64,000 nt of DNA from Desulfobacteraceae bacterium (GTDB taxonomy: Bacteria > Desulfobacterota > Desulfobacteria > Desulfobacterales > Desulfosalsimonadaceae). The notes beneath the pieces were generated by a model. It ran no database searches, was not told where the DNA came from, and worked only from the letters and a program-made list of their open reading frames with translations. Positions 17,685-25,436 of this stretch are shown in pieces (within the stretch, counting starts at the first letter, position 1; each line of letters starts with the position of its first letter). The DNA lies in the NCBI GenBank assembly GCA_011390465.1, contig JAABSH010000002.1, positions 1 through 64,000 on the forward strand, read 5' to 3'. The translations under genes were made by a program, and so were the position numbers.

Positions 17685-20178
17685 AAATACTTTTAAATGT
17701 TTCTATCGTCCAGGTGGCTGGATCCGTAAAATGATATACGGGTTTTTCCTCAAACTCGTCATAATCCTCGTATTCATCTGTTGCGAGAAATCTAACCGAG
17801 TTATTTTTTTTCTCTATGAAGCCATTGCCTAAAACAAGACCAATTTTGCCCCAATTGCCATAGAAATACTCTTGAAGTAAGGGGGCAATTTTGTTCAGAA
17901 ATATCGATTTCAGCTCATCAAGCGGCTTCTCACGGTTTTTTATGGTCATAAAATATGAATGACCGATGCAATAATCACTATCCAGCAACCTTTCAATTCG
18001 GCTGTTGATGGCCGTCAGCATTTTGTCCAGCTCAATTCCAATGCAGGCAAACGGCTCTTCAGCCAATATTTCCGGCTCCGGTTGAATACAAACAAACGAG
18101 AATCTCCTGCGCAGAGCGGTATCCAGAGCTTCGACACTGCGGTCAGCCGTGTTCATTGTGCCGATGATGTATAAATTTTTGGGGATACCGAATTCTTTTT
18201 TGGAGTAAGGCAAAACCGCCCGGAGCCCTTTGTCGTCATTGCCCGGATCGATTCTTTTATCTTCTTCAATGAGCGTAATCAGTTCACCGAAAATATTGGC
18301 AATGTTGCCTCTGTTGATTTCATCAATAAATATCGCATAGTCTTTTTCCGGGTGTTTTTCAGCTTTTTCAGCAATTTCTTTAAAAATGCCGTTTTCAATG
18401 TGATAATCTACATCTTGGGTTTCGATTTCATCTTCCAATTTTGATAACCTGGGCTTGATGCCCTCAATAAAATCCTCATAGCTGTAGGATTGGTGGAAGG
18501 TTGTAAAGACATATCGTTTTTCTTTTTTTGTTTCCGGCCGATAGCTGTGGTATATTTCCAAGACATCAAAAAAGTCCGGGGTTTCAACTCTCGCCATTTC
18601 TTCATCCACCGTCCACAAGGATTTTTCATCTTTCCAGAAAAATTGCGGATTGTCTCTTTTGGTGAAACTTACATTCGGGCAGTCGCTTTTTGTGTGTCTT
18701 TGGAGCAAGCCCCAAATAGTGTTTTTTGGGGTTTTGTTATCAGAGATTTTTGCTTTAGCCTGTAATAAGGGATGCTCAAAAATATCCTGAACTTTTGCCT
18801 CCTTGAGTTCTATCATCACAATACTGATAATCTGCCACCAAGCCAAGTCCTTCACTATTTCTTCACAAAATTCCGCTTTTGTTTTTGTTGATTCTTCGTC
18901 TGTAAATTTCTTAAAAAACTCGTTTTTTAACCTGTATGTTTTTCCAGTGCCAGGCGGCCCATACAGTATCATGTTAATTGCAGTCATTGGTTTGCCCCTT
19001 GTGGGTACTTCTATGCCTATTAACTTTATAAGTTTTTCAACATAATCGGTATATTGTGTAATGTCTGTTAATGCTTTTTGAACAATGGGATTTCCTGTTT
19101 CGGTCCAGTCTCCTCTTTTTTTCCATTGAACATCTCTTATATTGCGATAGGTGGTCCGCTTTTTATCATATACATACGGCCCGGTTACAACGCCGTACCC
19201 TATGTAGTTTTTATTGCCTTTTTTGGCGATAATAATATCCCCAGGCTTGATTCCCCGTGAAAATTCCCAGGCTGCCAATGCAATGTTGGTTGGTCGATTT
19301 TTAAGTTTTAATACTTTTTTAAATGCCTCTTCTATTACCGTTTTGCTTTCGTATGTCCGCAGATCTGATAATTCGTCCGCCCCATATAGCATTATGTTAT
19401 TTTCATAACACTCTTCCCAAAATTTTGCATTTCGTCCGGGGGCGTAAATCCAGTAACGGATTTCATTGTCTGGCAAATCGCCTCCATCCCCATTTCCAAG
19501 AGTTCCGGGGTGATTTTGTTCTTCCCAGGCTCTTTCCGATAAAACATAAAATTCGGAATCAGAGAAAGCTTGCTTTACATTATTTAAACATTCTTTGTAA
19601 TCACTATACTTTTTACTTTTCATGCAATCAAAGCTGATGGAATTGTTTTCCAGAAAAGGCTTCGTTTGCTTATCGATTGGGAAATATAAGCGTGGCCTTA
19701 TTCGAAACAAACCCTGTGTCACCTTCGAATATCCCGCTCCTTTTATGTTCAGTGCTCTTTCAAACAATTCATTTGTGATATCATTATTTAATGCAGCCTC
19801 AAACAAATCCCATAAAGTAGTGATATCCGTTTCCTGCCTATCGGCTTTATAAGATATTAACCACGAGCTTACAGCCAATGATGAAGGGACACCATCATTA
19901 TCTTCTGGTATTTGGGCGTTAATGTGAAGTTCGGTTTTTAAGAATTTGAAGACTATTTTTCTTTTATCAAAATCCCTAAATTTCACTATCAGTGAGAAAA
20001 ATGTAAACGGATCAATTTCATCCATCGGAAAATAGTTGCCGTCAGAATCTCGATCAGTAAGACCTTTGTCAAACATATCCGTTTTTCTTAAAGTCTCTAT
20101 GAGTCGTTTTTGGCTATTGCGGAAATTTAAAATCTTGTCCGCTAATTCTTCAAAGAAATTAATCCATGTAAAACTCAC
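17677..20178 (-). CDS. mcrB: McrB-type GTPase with an EVE-like recognition domain
   Basis: The 833-residue protein starts at GTG after ACAGGAGAA. Residues 1-230 form a domain I do not recognise. Residues about 235-370 look EVE/PUA-like (YWIYAPGRNAKFWEECYEN, IMLYGADELSDL, AWEFSRGIKPGDIIIAKKG, IGYGVVTGPYVYD), a fold that binds modified bases. Residues about 400-800 are the McrB AAA+ GTPase: Walker A LYGPPGTGKTYRL (about 408), IDEINRGNIANIFGEL (about 618), a GTMNTADRS motif and LRRRFSF arginine finger. The EVE-like domain in place of the classical McrB head suggests a different modified-DNA target. mcrC overlaps its end. The upstream gap holds no methylase. Confidence 0.88.
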   Translation of the reverse strand: MSFTWINFFEELADKILNFRNSQKRLIETLRKTDMFDKGLTDRDSDGNYFPMDEIDPFTFFSLIVKFRDFDKRKIVFKFLKTELHINAQIPEDNDGVPSSLAVSSWLISYKADRQETDITTLWDLFEAALNNDITNELFERALNIKGAGYSKVTQGLFRIRPRLYFPIDKQTKPFLENNSISFDCMKSKKYSDYKECLNNVKQAFSDSEFYVLSERAWEEQNHPGTLGNGDGGDLPDNEIRYWIYAPGRNAKFWEECYENNIMLYGADELSDLRTYESKTVIEEAFKKVLKLKNRPTNIALAAWEFSRGIKPGDIIIAKKGNKNYIGYGVVTGPYVYDKKRTTYRNIRDVQWKKRGDWTETGNPIVQKALTDITQYTDYVEKLIKLIGIEVPTRGKPMTAINMILYGPPGTGKTYRLKNEFFKKFTDEESTKTKAEFCEEIVKDLAWWQIISIVMIELKEAKVQDIFEHPLLQAKAKISDNKTPKNTIWGLLQRHTKSDCPNVSFTKRDNPQFFWKDEKSLWTVDEEMARVETPDFFDVLEIYHSYRPETKKEKRYVFTTFHQSYSYEDFIEGIKPRLSKLEDEIETQDVDYHIENGIFKEIAEKAEKHPEKDYAIFIDEINRGNIANIFGELITLIEEDKRIDPGNDDKGLRAVLPYSKKEFGIPKNLYIIGTMNTADRSVEALDTALRRRFSFVCIQPEPEILAEEPFACIGIELDKMLTAINSRIERLLDSDYCIGHSYFMTIKNREKPLDELKSIFLNKIAPLLQEYFYGNWGKIGLVLGNGFIEKKNNSVRFLATDEYEDYDEFEEKPVYHFTDPATWTIETFKSIYE

Positions 20179-20642
20179 GATTATTCTCCTGTTGTAATAC
20201 TTGAATTAAAACAACGAATCATTAAATCAAAGCTGATCCGAATCAATCAATGACCGGCCGTGCCCTTTTTGTTTCAGCAACCAGTAGATAAAATGCTTTG
20301 AAAGCCAGCTTGCGGCGCGTTTGGTGGCCAGATCCTTAACTGTCGAGGATTATATATGATCGGAATCCCAAATTTTGCCTCAATCGCATCCCATGAATTC
20401 CAGCGACGCCTACTTGATTATTGTTTTTTTATCCGTCATCTTGAGATATTCGTCCCAATGTTACAGATATCACGATCAGTTCAAATCCGGGGACAGACCT
20501 GTATTATCCTGTTTTTTGGATTCCTGAATGCCGTGAAAAAAATATTTTCAATCAGCTTTAATTCTTTTCGTCTCATCCCGCTGACCCCCGCAGCCGATGT
20601 CCTCTTGCGGTTTACTGTTTTCGAGCCATATGTGCGATGTCA
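20179..20642. other. 464-base gap with a short dispersed-repeat-like segment
   Basis: No gene is supported. The segment gttcaaatccggggacagac and the following cctgtattat (20479-20507) resemble the ggggacagacc motifs that accompany REP-associated tyrosine transposases in many proteobacteria, and may be a leftover end of one. The nearby frame at 20356-20733 is antisense to the antitoxin gene for part of its length and has no recognisable protein. Confidence 0.35.
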
Positions 20643-21014
20643 TCATATGAGCATCTCCACTTCAATGTCTAATTCAGCGGCAATCGCTTTTAATGTATCA
20701 ATCGTCGGATTTCGTTTGCCGTTTTCAATTTGAGAGAGATAGGCAGCGCTTATTCCCACTTTTTTAGCCAGTTCATTCATTTTGATCTGCTTATATTCTC
20801 TCCATGCTCGAATAGGACTGGTACCTTCCAAAATGGCAAAGGTGATTTCGCCAGGGACTGTGATCTCAGTTCCTTCTTCAATGGCACTTAAATGTTTTTC
20901 TATGTCCCTTGCGTCTTCGGCATCTTCCAATGCTTCATAAATCTTTTGATATTCGCTATAAGGAATTACCGCCCATTCAGGCTTTCCATCTTTTTCTATA
21001 ATTTGTGCTTTCAT
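20643..21014 (-). CDS. XRE-family antitoxin with Phd/YefM-like N-terminus
   Basis: The 123-residue product has two parts. Residues 1-45 (QIIEKDGKPEWAVIPYSEYQKI, then an acidic helix) resemble a Phd/YefM-type antitoxin strand-helix unit. Residues 65-123 are a helix-turn-helix of XRE type (MNELAKKVGISAAYLSQIEN, then GKRNPTIDTLKAIAAELDIEVE). The start overlaps the toxin gene by 4 bases. The likely role is neutralisation of the toxin and repression of the promoter. The gene order is toxin first. Confidence 0.85.
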   Translation of the reverse strand: MKAQIIEKDGKPEWAVIPYSEYQKIYEALEDAEDARDIEKHLSAIEEGTEITVPGEITFAILEGTSPIRAWREYKQIKMNELAKKVGISAAYLSQIENGKRNPTIDTLKAIAAELDIEVEMLI

Positions 21015-21265
21015 TTGTATATCTCTCCTCTTGTTTTCACATTAATGACGTGAATGATAAGTTCATCGTCATTAATTGTATAAACAATCCTCCAGTCACC
21101 CACCCGAAGCCTGTAGCCTGGATGATGCGTCAGCTTCTTGATATTCCGCATCCCATGCGGATTATTTGCCAATTCTTTAATTTTTTTCGCGATCTTTAAA
21201 GCTAAATTTCGCGGCATTCTGCGGAGGGCTTTATCCGCTTTTTTGCTAAAAAATATTTTATACAT
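21011..21265 (-). CDS. RelE-superfamily toxin
   Basis: The 84-residue protein starts YKIFFSKKADKALRRMPRNL and continues with KIAKKIKELANNPHG, LTHHPGYRLRVGDWRIVYTI and HVINVKTRGEIYK, a complete RelE/ParE-type fold with the RVGDWRIVY strand. It is unrelated in sequence detail to the toxin at 5.9 kb. The ATG has no ribosome site; the promoter -10 box ends 6 bases before it, so its message may be leaderless. The product is probably an mRNA interferase, though the exact target is not visible. Confidence 0.85.
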   Translation of the reverse strand: MYKIFFSKKADKALRRMPRNLALKIAKKIKELANNPHGMRNIKKLTHHPGYRLRVGDWRIVYTINDDELIIHVINVKTRGEIYK

Positions 21266-21271
21266 ACAATA

Positions 21272-21300
21272 ATATTAGCAATCAGCAAGGACAGAATCAA
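21272..21300 (-). promoter_or_regulatory. promoter for the toxin-first RelE/XRE pair
   Basis: On the minus strand TTGATT (21295-21300) and TAATAT (21272-21277) are exactly 17 bases apart. Only 6 bases separate the -10 box from the toxin ATG at 21265, so transcription would begin at or next to the start codon. Confidence 0.55.
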
Positions 21301-21423
21301 GGATTCTATTAGCTGGTAGTTATTTTTTTTGCATTTCCTGATCTGGAAGTATTATCCAAAATTCTTAAAATCCTTCCACCCATTCCCTTCAGTCTTCAGC
21401 CTATAATCTCCAGCCTTTCCCCT

Positions 21424-21473
21424 TTCAGCTTTCAGCTTTCAGCTTTCAGCTTCGAACTTTGAGCTTCGAGCTT
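21424..21473. repeat. short tandem repeat, ctttcag and cttcga units
   Basis: Four tandem copies of ctttcag are followed by degenerate cttcgaactttgagcttcga units. On the minus strand the unit reads agctgaa, close to the repeat at 1.2-1.3 kb. It overlaps the 3' end of the EamA gene and supplies that protein's last residues and stop codon. Confidence 0.7.
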
Positions 21474-22357
21474 CCCCCCATCTGCTGCAGCCCATTTCCC
21501 GCCACAATACACACAAGGCCCAAAACAGTGGACATCCGGATGGTTTCGCCCACAAAAAAATTGATAAACACCAGAGACAAAAACGGGGAAAAAAAGATCA
21601 GGGTGCTGATCCGGGCCGCGCTGGCGGTCAGTTTCATGGCAGACAGCCACAGCACAAAAGCGATGCCCATTTCAAAAAATCCTACATAAAGCGCTCCGGC
21701 AAGGCCTTTCCAGGAAGCGGGCAGGGGGGTGGAGAAAAGAAAACAGGCGCATAAAATAAACGGGAGCGCTGAAATAAAATTTAAAAACAGTCCGGCCACC
21801 GGATCAACAGCGGATTTGGTGTTGTAAATCCAGTACAGGGCCCAGATAAGGGTGCTTCCCAACGCTAACGCCACGCCCGCGGTATTTGAAAATTGAAGCG
21901 AAAGGGGATTGCCCCGGGTGGAAATAATAATGACGCCGAAATAACTGATCCCAATGGCTGCTGCATCCCGCCACCGGATCTTATGGTTGAGCAGGGGCAC
22001 GGAGAGCAGGGTCAGGGTGATGGCCCAGGTGTAATTCAGGGGCTGGGCTTCCTGGGCCGGCAAAAGATCATAGGCGGCAAACAGCACCACATAATATAAA
22101 AACGGATTTAAAAAGCCCAGAGCAATCCCGTGGACAAGGTCTTTTCGCGAATATCCCCATAAACAATGCAGTTTTTTCTGAATTACAAGAATGCAAAACA
22201 GGCAGATGATGGAAAAAATATCCGCCCACAGCAGCAGCTGCAAAGGCGTCATGTGCCGAAGCGAGAGCTTGAACGCGGACGCCACCGTGGACCAGATGAG
22301 CACGGTGATGCCTGCCAGAATATAGGCTTTCTGCTGATGTGTCAGCTGCTTTGTCAT
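21446..22357 (-). CDS. EamA/DMT-family transporter
   Basis: The 303-residue protein has ten hydrophobic segments in two EamA halves. The first half starts LAGITVLIWSTVASAFKLSL and includes QEAQPLNYTWAITLTLLSVP. The second starts GVALALGSTLIWALYWIYN and ends LVFINFFVGETIRMSTVLGLVCIVAGN. EamA proteins export or exchange metabolites such as amino acids across the inner membrane; the substrate cannot be told. The last eight residues (GSSKLKVRS) are encoded by a simple repeat, so the original C-terminus was probably altered, in a part that tolerates change. It stands alone, divergent from the GNAT gene. Confidence 0.85.
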   Translation of the reverse strand: MTKQLTHQQKAYILAGITVLIWSTVASAFKLSLRHMTPLQLLLWADIFSIICLFCILVIQKKLHCLWGYSRKDLVHGIALGFLNPFLYYVVLFAAYDLLPAQEAQPLNYTWAITLTLLSVPLLNHKIRWRDAAAIGISYFGVIIISTRGNPLSLQFSNTAGVALALGSTLIWALYWIYNTKSAVDPVAGLFLNFISALPFILCACFLFSTPLPASWKGLAGALYVGFFEMGIAFVLWLSAMKLTASAARISTLIFFSPFLSLVFINFFVGETIRMSTVLGLVCIVAGNGLQQMGGSSKLKVRS

Positions 22358-22432
22358 CTCATTGGGGTTTTCATTTATCTGGTTATCTGATTAACTCAGG
22401 TTGATACACCATAAAGACCCTTATTTCATTTC

Positions 22433-22506
22433 CGGCCGGCACGGTGGCCTGCCTACGAACTTGTCGAAATCTCCGGGCTGCGTAGGGTCGGCCACCGCGC
22501 CGACCG
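22433..22506. repeat. REP-like hairpin
   Basis: The arms 22433-22457 and 22481-22506 are imperfect inverted copies of a cggtggcc core with a cctacg end, about 23 bases apart. The ggtcggccaccg form is common among REP-type palindromes. It lies between divergent genes and encodes nothing. Confidence 0.55.
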
Positions 22507-22729
22507 CTCTGCCTTGAGCCACGCGGATAAGCATATTATTTTTTATCCCACTTTTATCAGGAGCCCCTGTCTTATGCAAGGCGCGCATAACAGAAAAACC
22601 CCGGGCTGCTTTTTTATTCATCTGATGGCTTTTTTTGGAATGGGTTTTCTGATATGCGGTTAAGTAAAACAATGGGTTTTTTAGCGAAGACAGAAAAACG
22701 GATATCGCAATATAATAAGGAGGCGGTGA

Positions 22730-23506
22730 ATGAAGCATATTGACATGACCCCGTACCACCCTTACCGGAAAATGGGGACAAGCTGTGATACCAGGGAAAT
22801 CCCCGACAAAAAAATCACCTGGCCGAGAATTGATCATATTGATTCGGATAACCCGGATTTCCGGTTGCGGGCCATTACCAGAAACGATGTGGAGGCCGTG
22901 GCTGAGCTGTGGCGAATATCCTACCCCGAGGTTTATGGTTCCGTGCATGGATGGATACTTGATCCTGACGAATATCTTGAACGCGTGGCATTTGCTGAAA
23001 ACTGGGATGACCATGCCGTTTCCCGGCCCCATGCGGTGATGCTGGGGGAAGATCTGGCCAAAGACAAAATTGTGATGTCGAGCATTTATACCAAATGGGA
23101 TTTAAATCTTCATGTGGAGGCCAGTTTTATCGCCATTCACCCGGATGCCAGAAAGGGGCGGATCGGCGCCAGCATCTGGTCCAACCTGGCCGGTTTTTAC
23201 CAGTGGCTGGAGGGTTCTGGCGCTGAATATGTAACCGTGTTTTGTGAAACCTGGCACAACATCACCCAGTATATCTGGTTCAAGCGGATGGGATGGAAAA
23301 TCGCGGGCATTTTTCCCGGCAACTACACCCGGTGGGCCGGGAACAACAAGGAATACCGGACATGCACGGTTCATTTTTACCGGTTGCTGAACAACGGCGG
23401 CAGCATCACTACAAAGCCTGAAGAGTGGGATCTGCTGCCGGAAGTAAGAGAATTGTGGGACTGTCTGGAAAAGATCAATGCCGGGTCCGAAGAGGCGGGT
23501 TTTTAA
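22730..23506 (+). CDS. GNAT-family N-acetyltransferase
   Basis: The 258-residue protein follows TAAGGAGGCGGTGA and ATG. After about 45 residues without a clear fold comes a GNAT domain: FRLRAITRNDVEAVAELWRISY (motif C/D region), EASFIAIHPDARKGRIGASI (the acetyl-CoA-binding strand and loop, with R-K-G-R-I-G in place of the common Q/RxxGxG/A) and NITQYIWFKRMGWKIAGIFPG. The acceptor is unknown. The YIP1-family gene starts 28 bases later, so the two may be co-transcribed. Confidence 0.75.
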   Translation: MKHIDMTPYHPYRKMGTSCDTREIPDKKITWPRIDHIDSDNPDFRLRAITRNDVEAVAELWRISYPEVYGSVHGWILDPDEYLERVAFAENWDDHAVSRPHAVMLGEDLAKDKIVMSSIYTKWDLNLHVEASFIAIHPDARKGRIGASIWSNLAGFYQWLEGSGAEYVTVFCETWHNITQYIWFKRMGWKIAGIFPGNYTRWAGNNKEYRTCTVHFYRLLNNGGSITTKPEEWDLLPEVRELWDCLEKINAGSEEAGF

Positions 23507-23534
23507 CAGCAATTTTAAAACAGGGGGATATATC

Positions 23535-24209
23535 ATGAATTTTGACAAAGAACAGATTCAGAAAATCAAAACAACCGGGATCTCGGTCATCACCCGTCCG
23601 GCGGAGTTTTTCCGCAGTATGCCGAAAACCGGCGGTTTTGCGGATCCCTTGATTTTTATTGCAATCATGGGGGCACTCAGCGGCATTATCCATGCAGTGT
23701 TCTCTATTATCGGACTCGGCATGAATGTGTCGTTTTTGACTGCCATCGGCCTGATTATTATTATGCCTATCGTGGTGGTAATTTTCAGTTTTATCGGCGC
23801 GGGTATTTTTTTTGTTCTTTGGAAATTGCTGGGGTCCGTTCAATCCTATGAAACCGCCTACCGCTGCGTGGCCTATGCTTCAGCCATAACGCCGGTTACC
23901 ACCCTGCTCGGCGTGATTCCTTATCTGGGCGCTATCATTGCTTTGGTATGGATGCTGTTTCTTATGGTCACCGCGTCAACGGAAGTTCACAACCTGGAAT
24001 CCCAAAAAGCCTGGATTGTGTTCGGCATTATTTTTGGCTTGCTGATTTTGCTGAACATCAATTCCCAGCGCATGGCCAGAAATGCTGAAAAGCAGGTTCA
24101 GGAATTCAACCGGCAAATCGGAGAGATGCAGAACATGACGCCGGAAGAGACGGGCCGGGCCATGGGGGAATTTTTAAAAGAATTTAATCAGGGAAATTCC
24201 CAAAAGTAA
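23535..24209 (+). CDS. YIP1-family membrane protein
   Basis: The 224-residue protein starts at ATG 23535 after AGGGGG; an earlier in-frame start at 23478 would overlap the GNAT gene and lacks a ribosome site. Residues 10-25 (GISVITRPAEFFRSMPKTGG) and the following five hydrophobic segments fit the bacterial YIP1 family, including SYETAYRCVAYASAITPVTTLLG and VWMLFLMVTASTEVHNLE. The end is a charged helix with PEETGRAMGEFLKEF. YIP1-domain proteins sit in the inner membrane; a function is not established. moeA follows after 5 bases. Confidence 0.75.
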   Translation: MNFDKEQIQKIKTTGISVITRPAEFFRSMPKTGGFADPLIFIAIMGALSGIIHAVFSIIGLGMNVSFLTAIGLIIIMPIVVVIFSFIGAGIFFVLWKLLGSVQSYETAYRCVAYASAITPVTTLLGVIPYLGAIIALVWMLFLMVTASTEVHNLESQKAWIVFGIIFGLLILLNINSQRMARNAEKQVQEFNRQIGEMQNMTPEETGRAMGEFLKEFNQGNSQK

Positions 24210-24214
24210 TTGTT

Positions 24215-25426
24215 ATGATTGGATTTAGACACGCCCTGGATCTGGCAATGCGCCGCATTTCTCCCATGGCTGCGGAACCCCTTGCCGTGGTTCGGGCCGC
24301 CGGAAGAACTGTTGCCGCGGATGTTCGTGCCCTGGCGGATTCCCCGTCAGTGGATGCTTCGCTCAAGGACGGTTATGCCGTCATCTCAAAAGATGTGGTC
24401 TCTGCATCCATGGAACATCCTGTAAAACTTTTAGTTTCAGGGCATGTGCCTGCCGGGGGCGCCACTGATCAAAGGCTGGGCCGCGGTGAGACGATCCGGG
24501 TGCTGACCGGCGCGCCCCTGCCGCCAGGCGCAGATGCCGTGCTGACCGAAGAGCTTGCCGTGCAAGCAGAAAATTTTGTTTATGCCCGGGCAGATGCCGG
24601 ACCCGGCATAAATGTTCTGAAAAAAGGAAATGATGTCAGCAAGGGTCAGCGGCTTGCGCGGCCCGGGCAGCGGCTGACGGCCCGGCACATCGGCCTGCTC
24701 ATTGCCGGGGGCGTGGAAAAGGTTAGCGTGTTTAAACGGCCTAAAATCGGTCTGCTGGCCACGGGCAGTGAAATTATTCTGCCGGGTGCTCCCATAACCG
24801 TTCCCATGACTCCGGGTAAAATTTATGCCAGCAACGTGGGAATGCAGCAGGCCTGGCTTGAAAATACGGGCCATGAGGTGCGGGTTCTGGCGGCCATGGA
24901 TGATGAAGATCAGATCGCCGGCGCACTGAATGTGTTGGGCTCTGACTGTGACATGATCATCACGTCGGGCGGCGTATGGAAAGGGGAAAAGGACCTGACA
25001 GCCGCTGCTGTTACTTCTCTGGGCGGTGAAATGGTTTTTCACCGGCTGCGCCTGGGACCGGGAAAAGCCACGGGCATGGCAATGTTGAACCACCGGCCCG
25101 TGTTTTGTCTGCCCGGTGGGCCGTCTTCAAATTTTTTCGGTTTTATCATGATGGTTCTTCCGGCATTGTCTAAAATGTCCGGCTGCCTTGACAGCCCACA
25201 CCTGATGCTGCACGGAAAACTGGAAAAAGCCGTTTACGGCCAAAAGGACTGGACCAATCTGGTGCTGTGCGATATTGAAAAAAATCCAGCAGGCATTCTA
25301 CTTTGGCCGCCAAAGCCCAAAAGCCGGCTGTGGGCATTGGCCACGCAGCAGGCGATTGTGGTGGTGCCTGAAGGCGTTGAAAAAATGGATGCCGGCGATA
25401 TGGTGCCGTTTATTTTTTTATATTGA
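24215..25426 (+). CDS. moeA: MoeA-like molybdopterin molybdenumtransferase
   Basis: The 403-residue protein has the MoeA domain order: VDASLKDGYAVIS near residue 50, GHVPAGGATDQRLGRGETIRVLTGAPLPPGADAV, KGNDVSKGQRLARPGQRLTARHIGLL, GLLATGSEI, MIITSGGVWKGEKD and a C-terminal barrel. MoeA inserts molybdate or tungstate into adenylylated molybdopterin in the cytoplasm. Two sites differ from the classical enzyme: DASLKDGYA rather than SxMDGYA, and LPGGPSSNFFGF where most have LPGNPxS. These place it in a variant MoeA-like group, and its exact reaction should be treated with care. It ends 10 bases from the convergent polyferredoxin gene. Confidence 0.82.
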   Translation: MIGFRHALDLAMRRISPMAAEPLAVVRAAGRTVAADVRALADSPSVDASLKDGYAVISKDVVSASMEHPVKLLVSGHVPAGGATDQRLGRGETIRVLTGAPLPPGADAVLTEELAVQAENFVYARADAGPGINVLKKGNDVSKGQRLARPGQRLTARHIGLLIAGGVEKVSVFKRPKIGLLATGSEIILPGAPITVPMTPGKIYASNVGMQQAWLENTGHEVRVLAAMDDEDQIAGALNVLGSDCDMIITSGGVWKGEKDLTAAAVTSLGGEMVFHRLRLGPGKATGMAMLNHRPVFCLPGGPSSNFFGFIMMVLPALSKMSGCLDSPHLMLHGKLEKAVYGQKDWTNLVLCDIEKNPAGILLWPPKPKSRLWALATQQAIVVVPEGVEKMDAGDMVPFIFLY

Positions 25427-25436
25427 AATGGCTGGA

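Noticed and set aside
20356-20733. 125-codon plus-strand frame
   Set aside because: It overlaps the antitoxin gene in antisense and shows no protein pattern.
22421-23032. 203-codon minus-strand frame
   Set aside because: It is antisense to the GNAT gene and crosses the REP-like hairpin.
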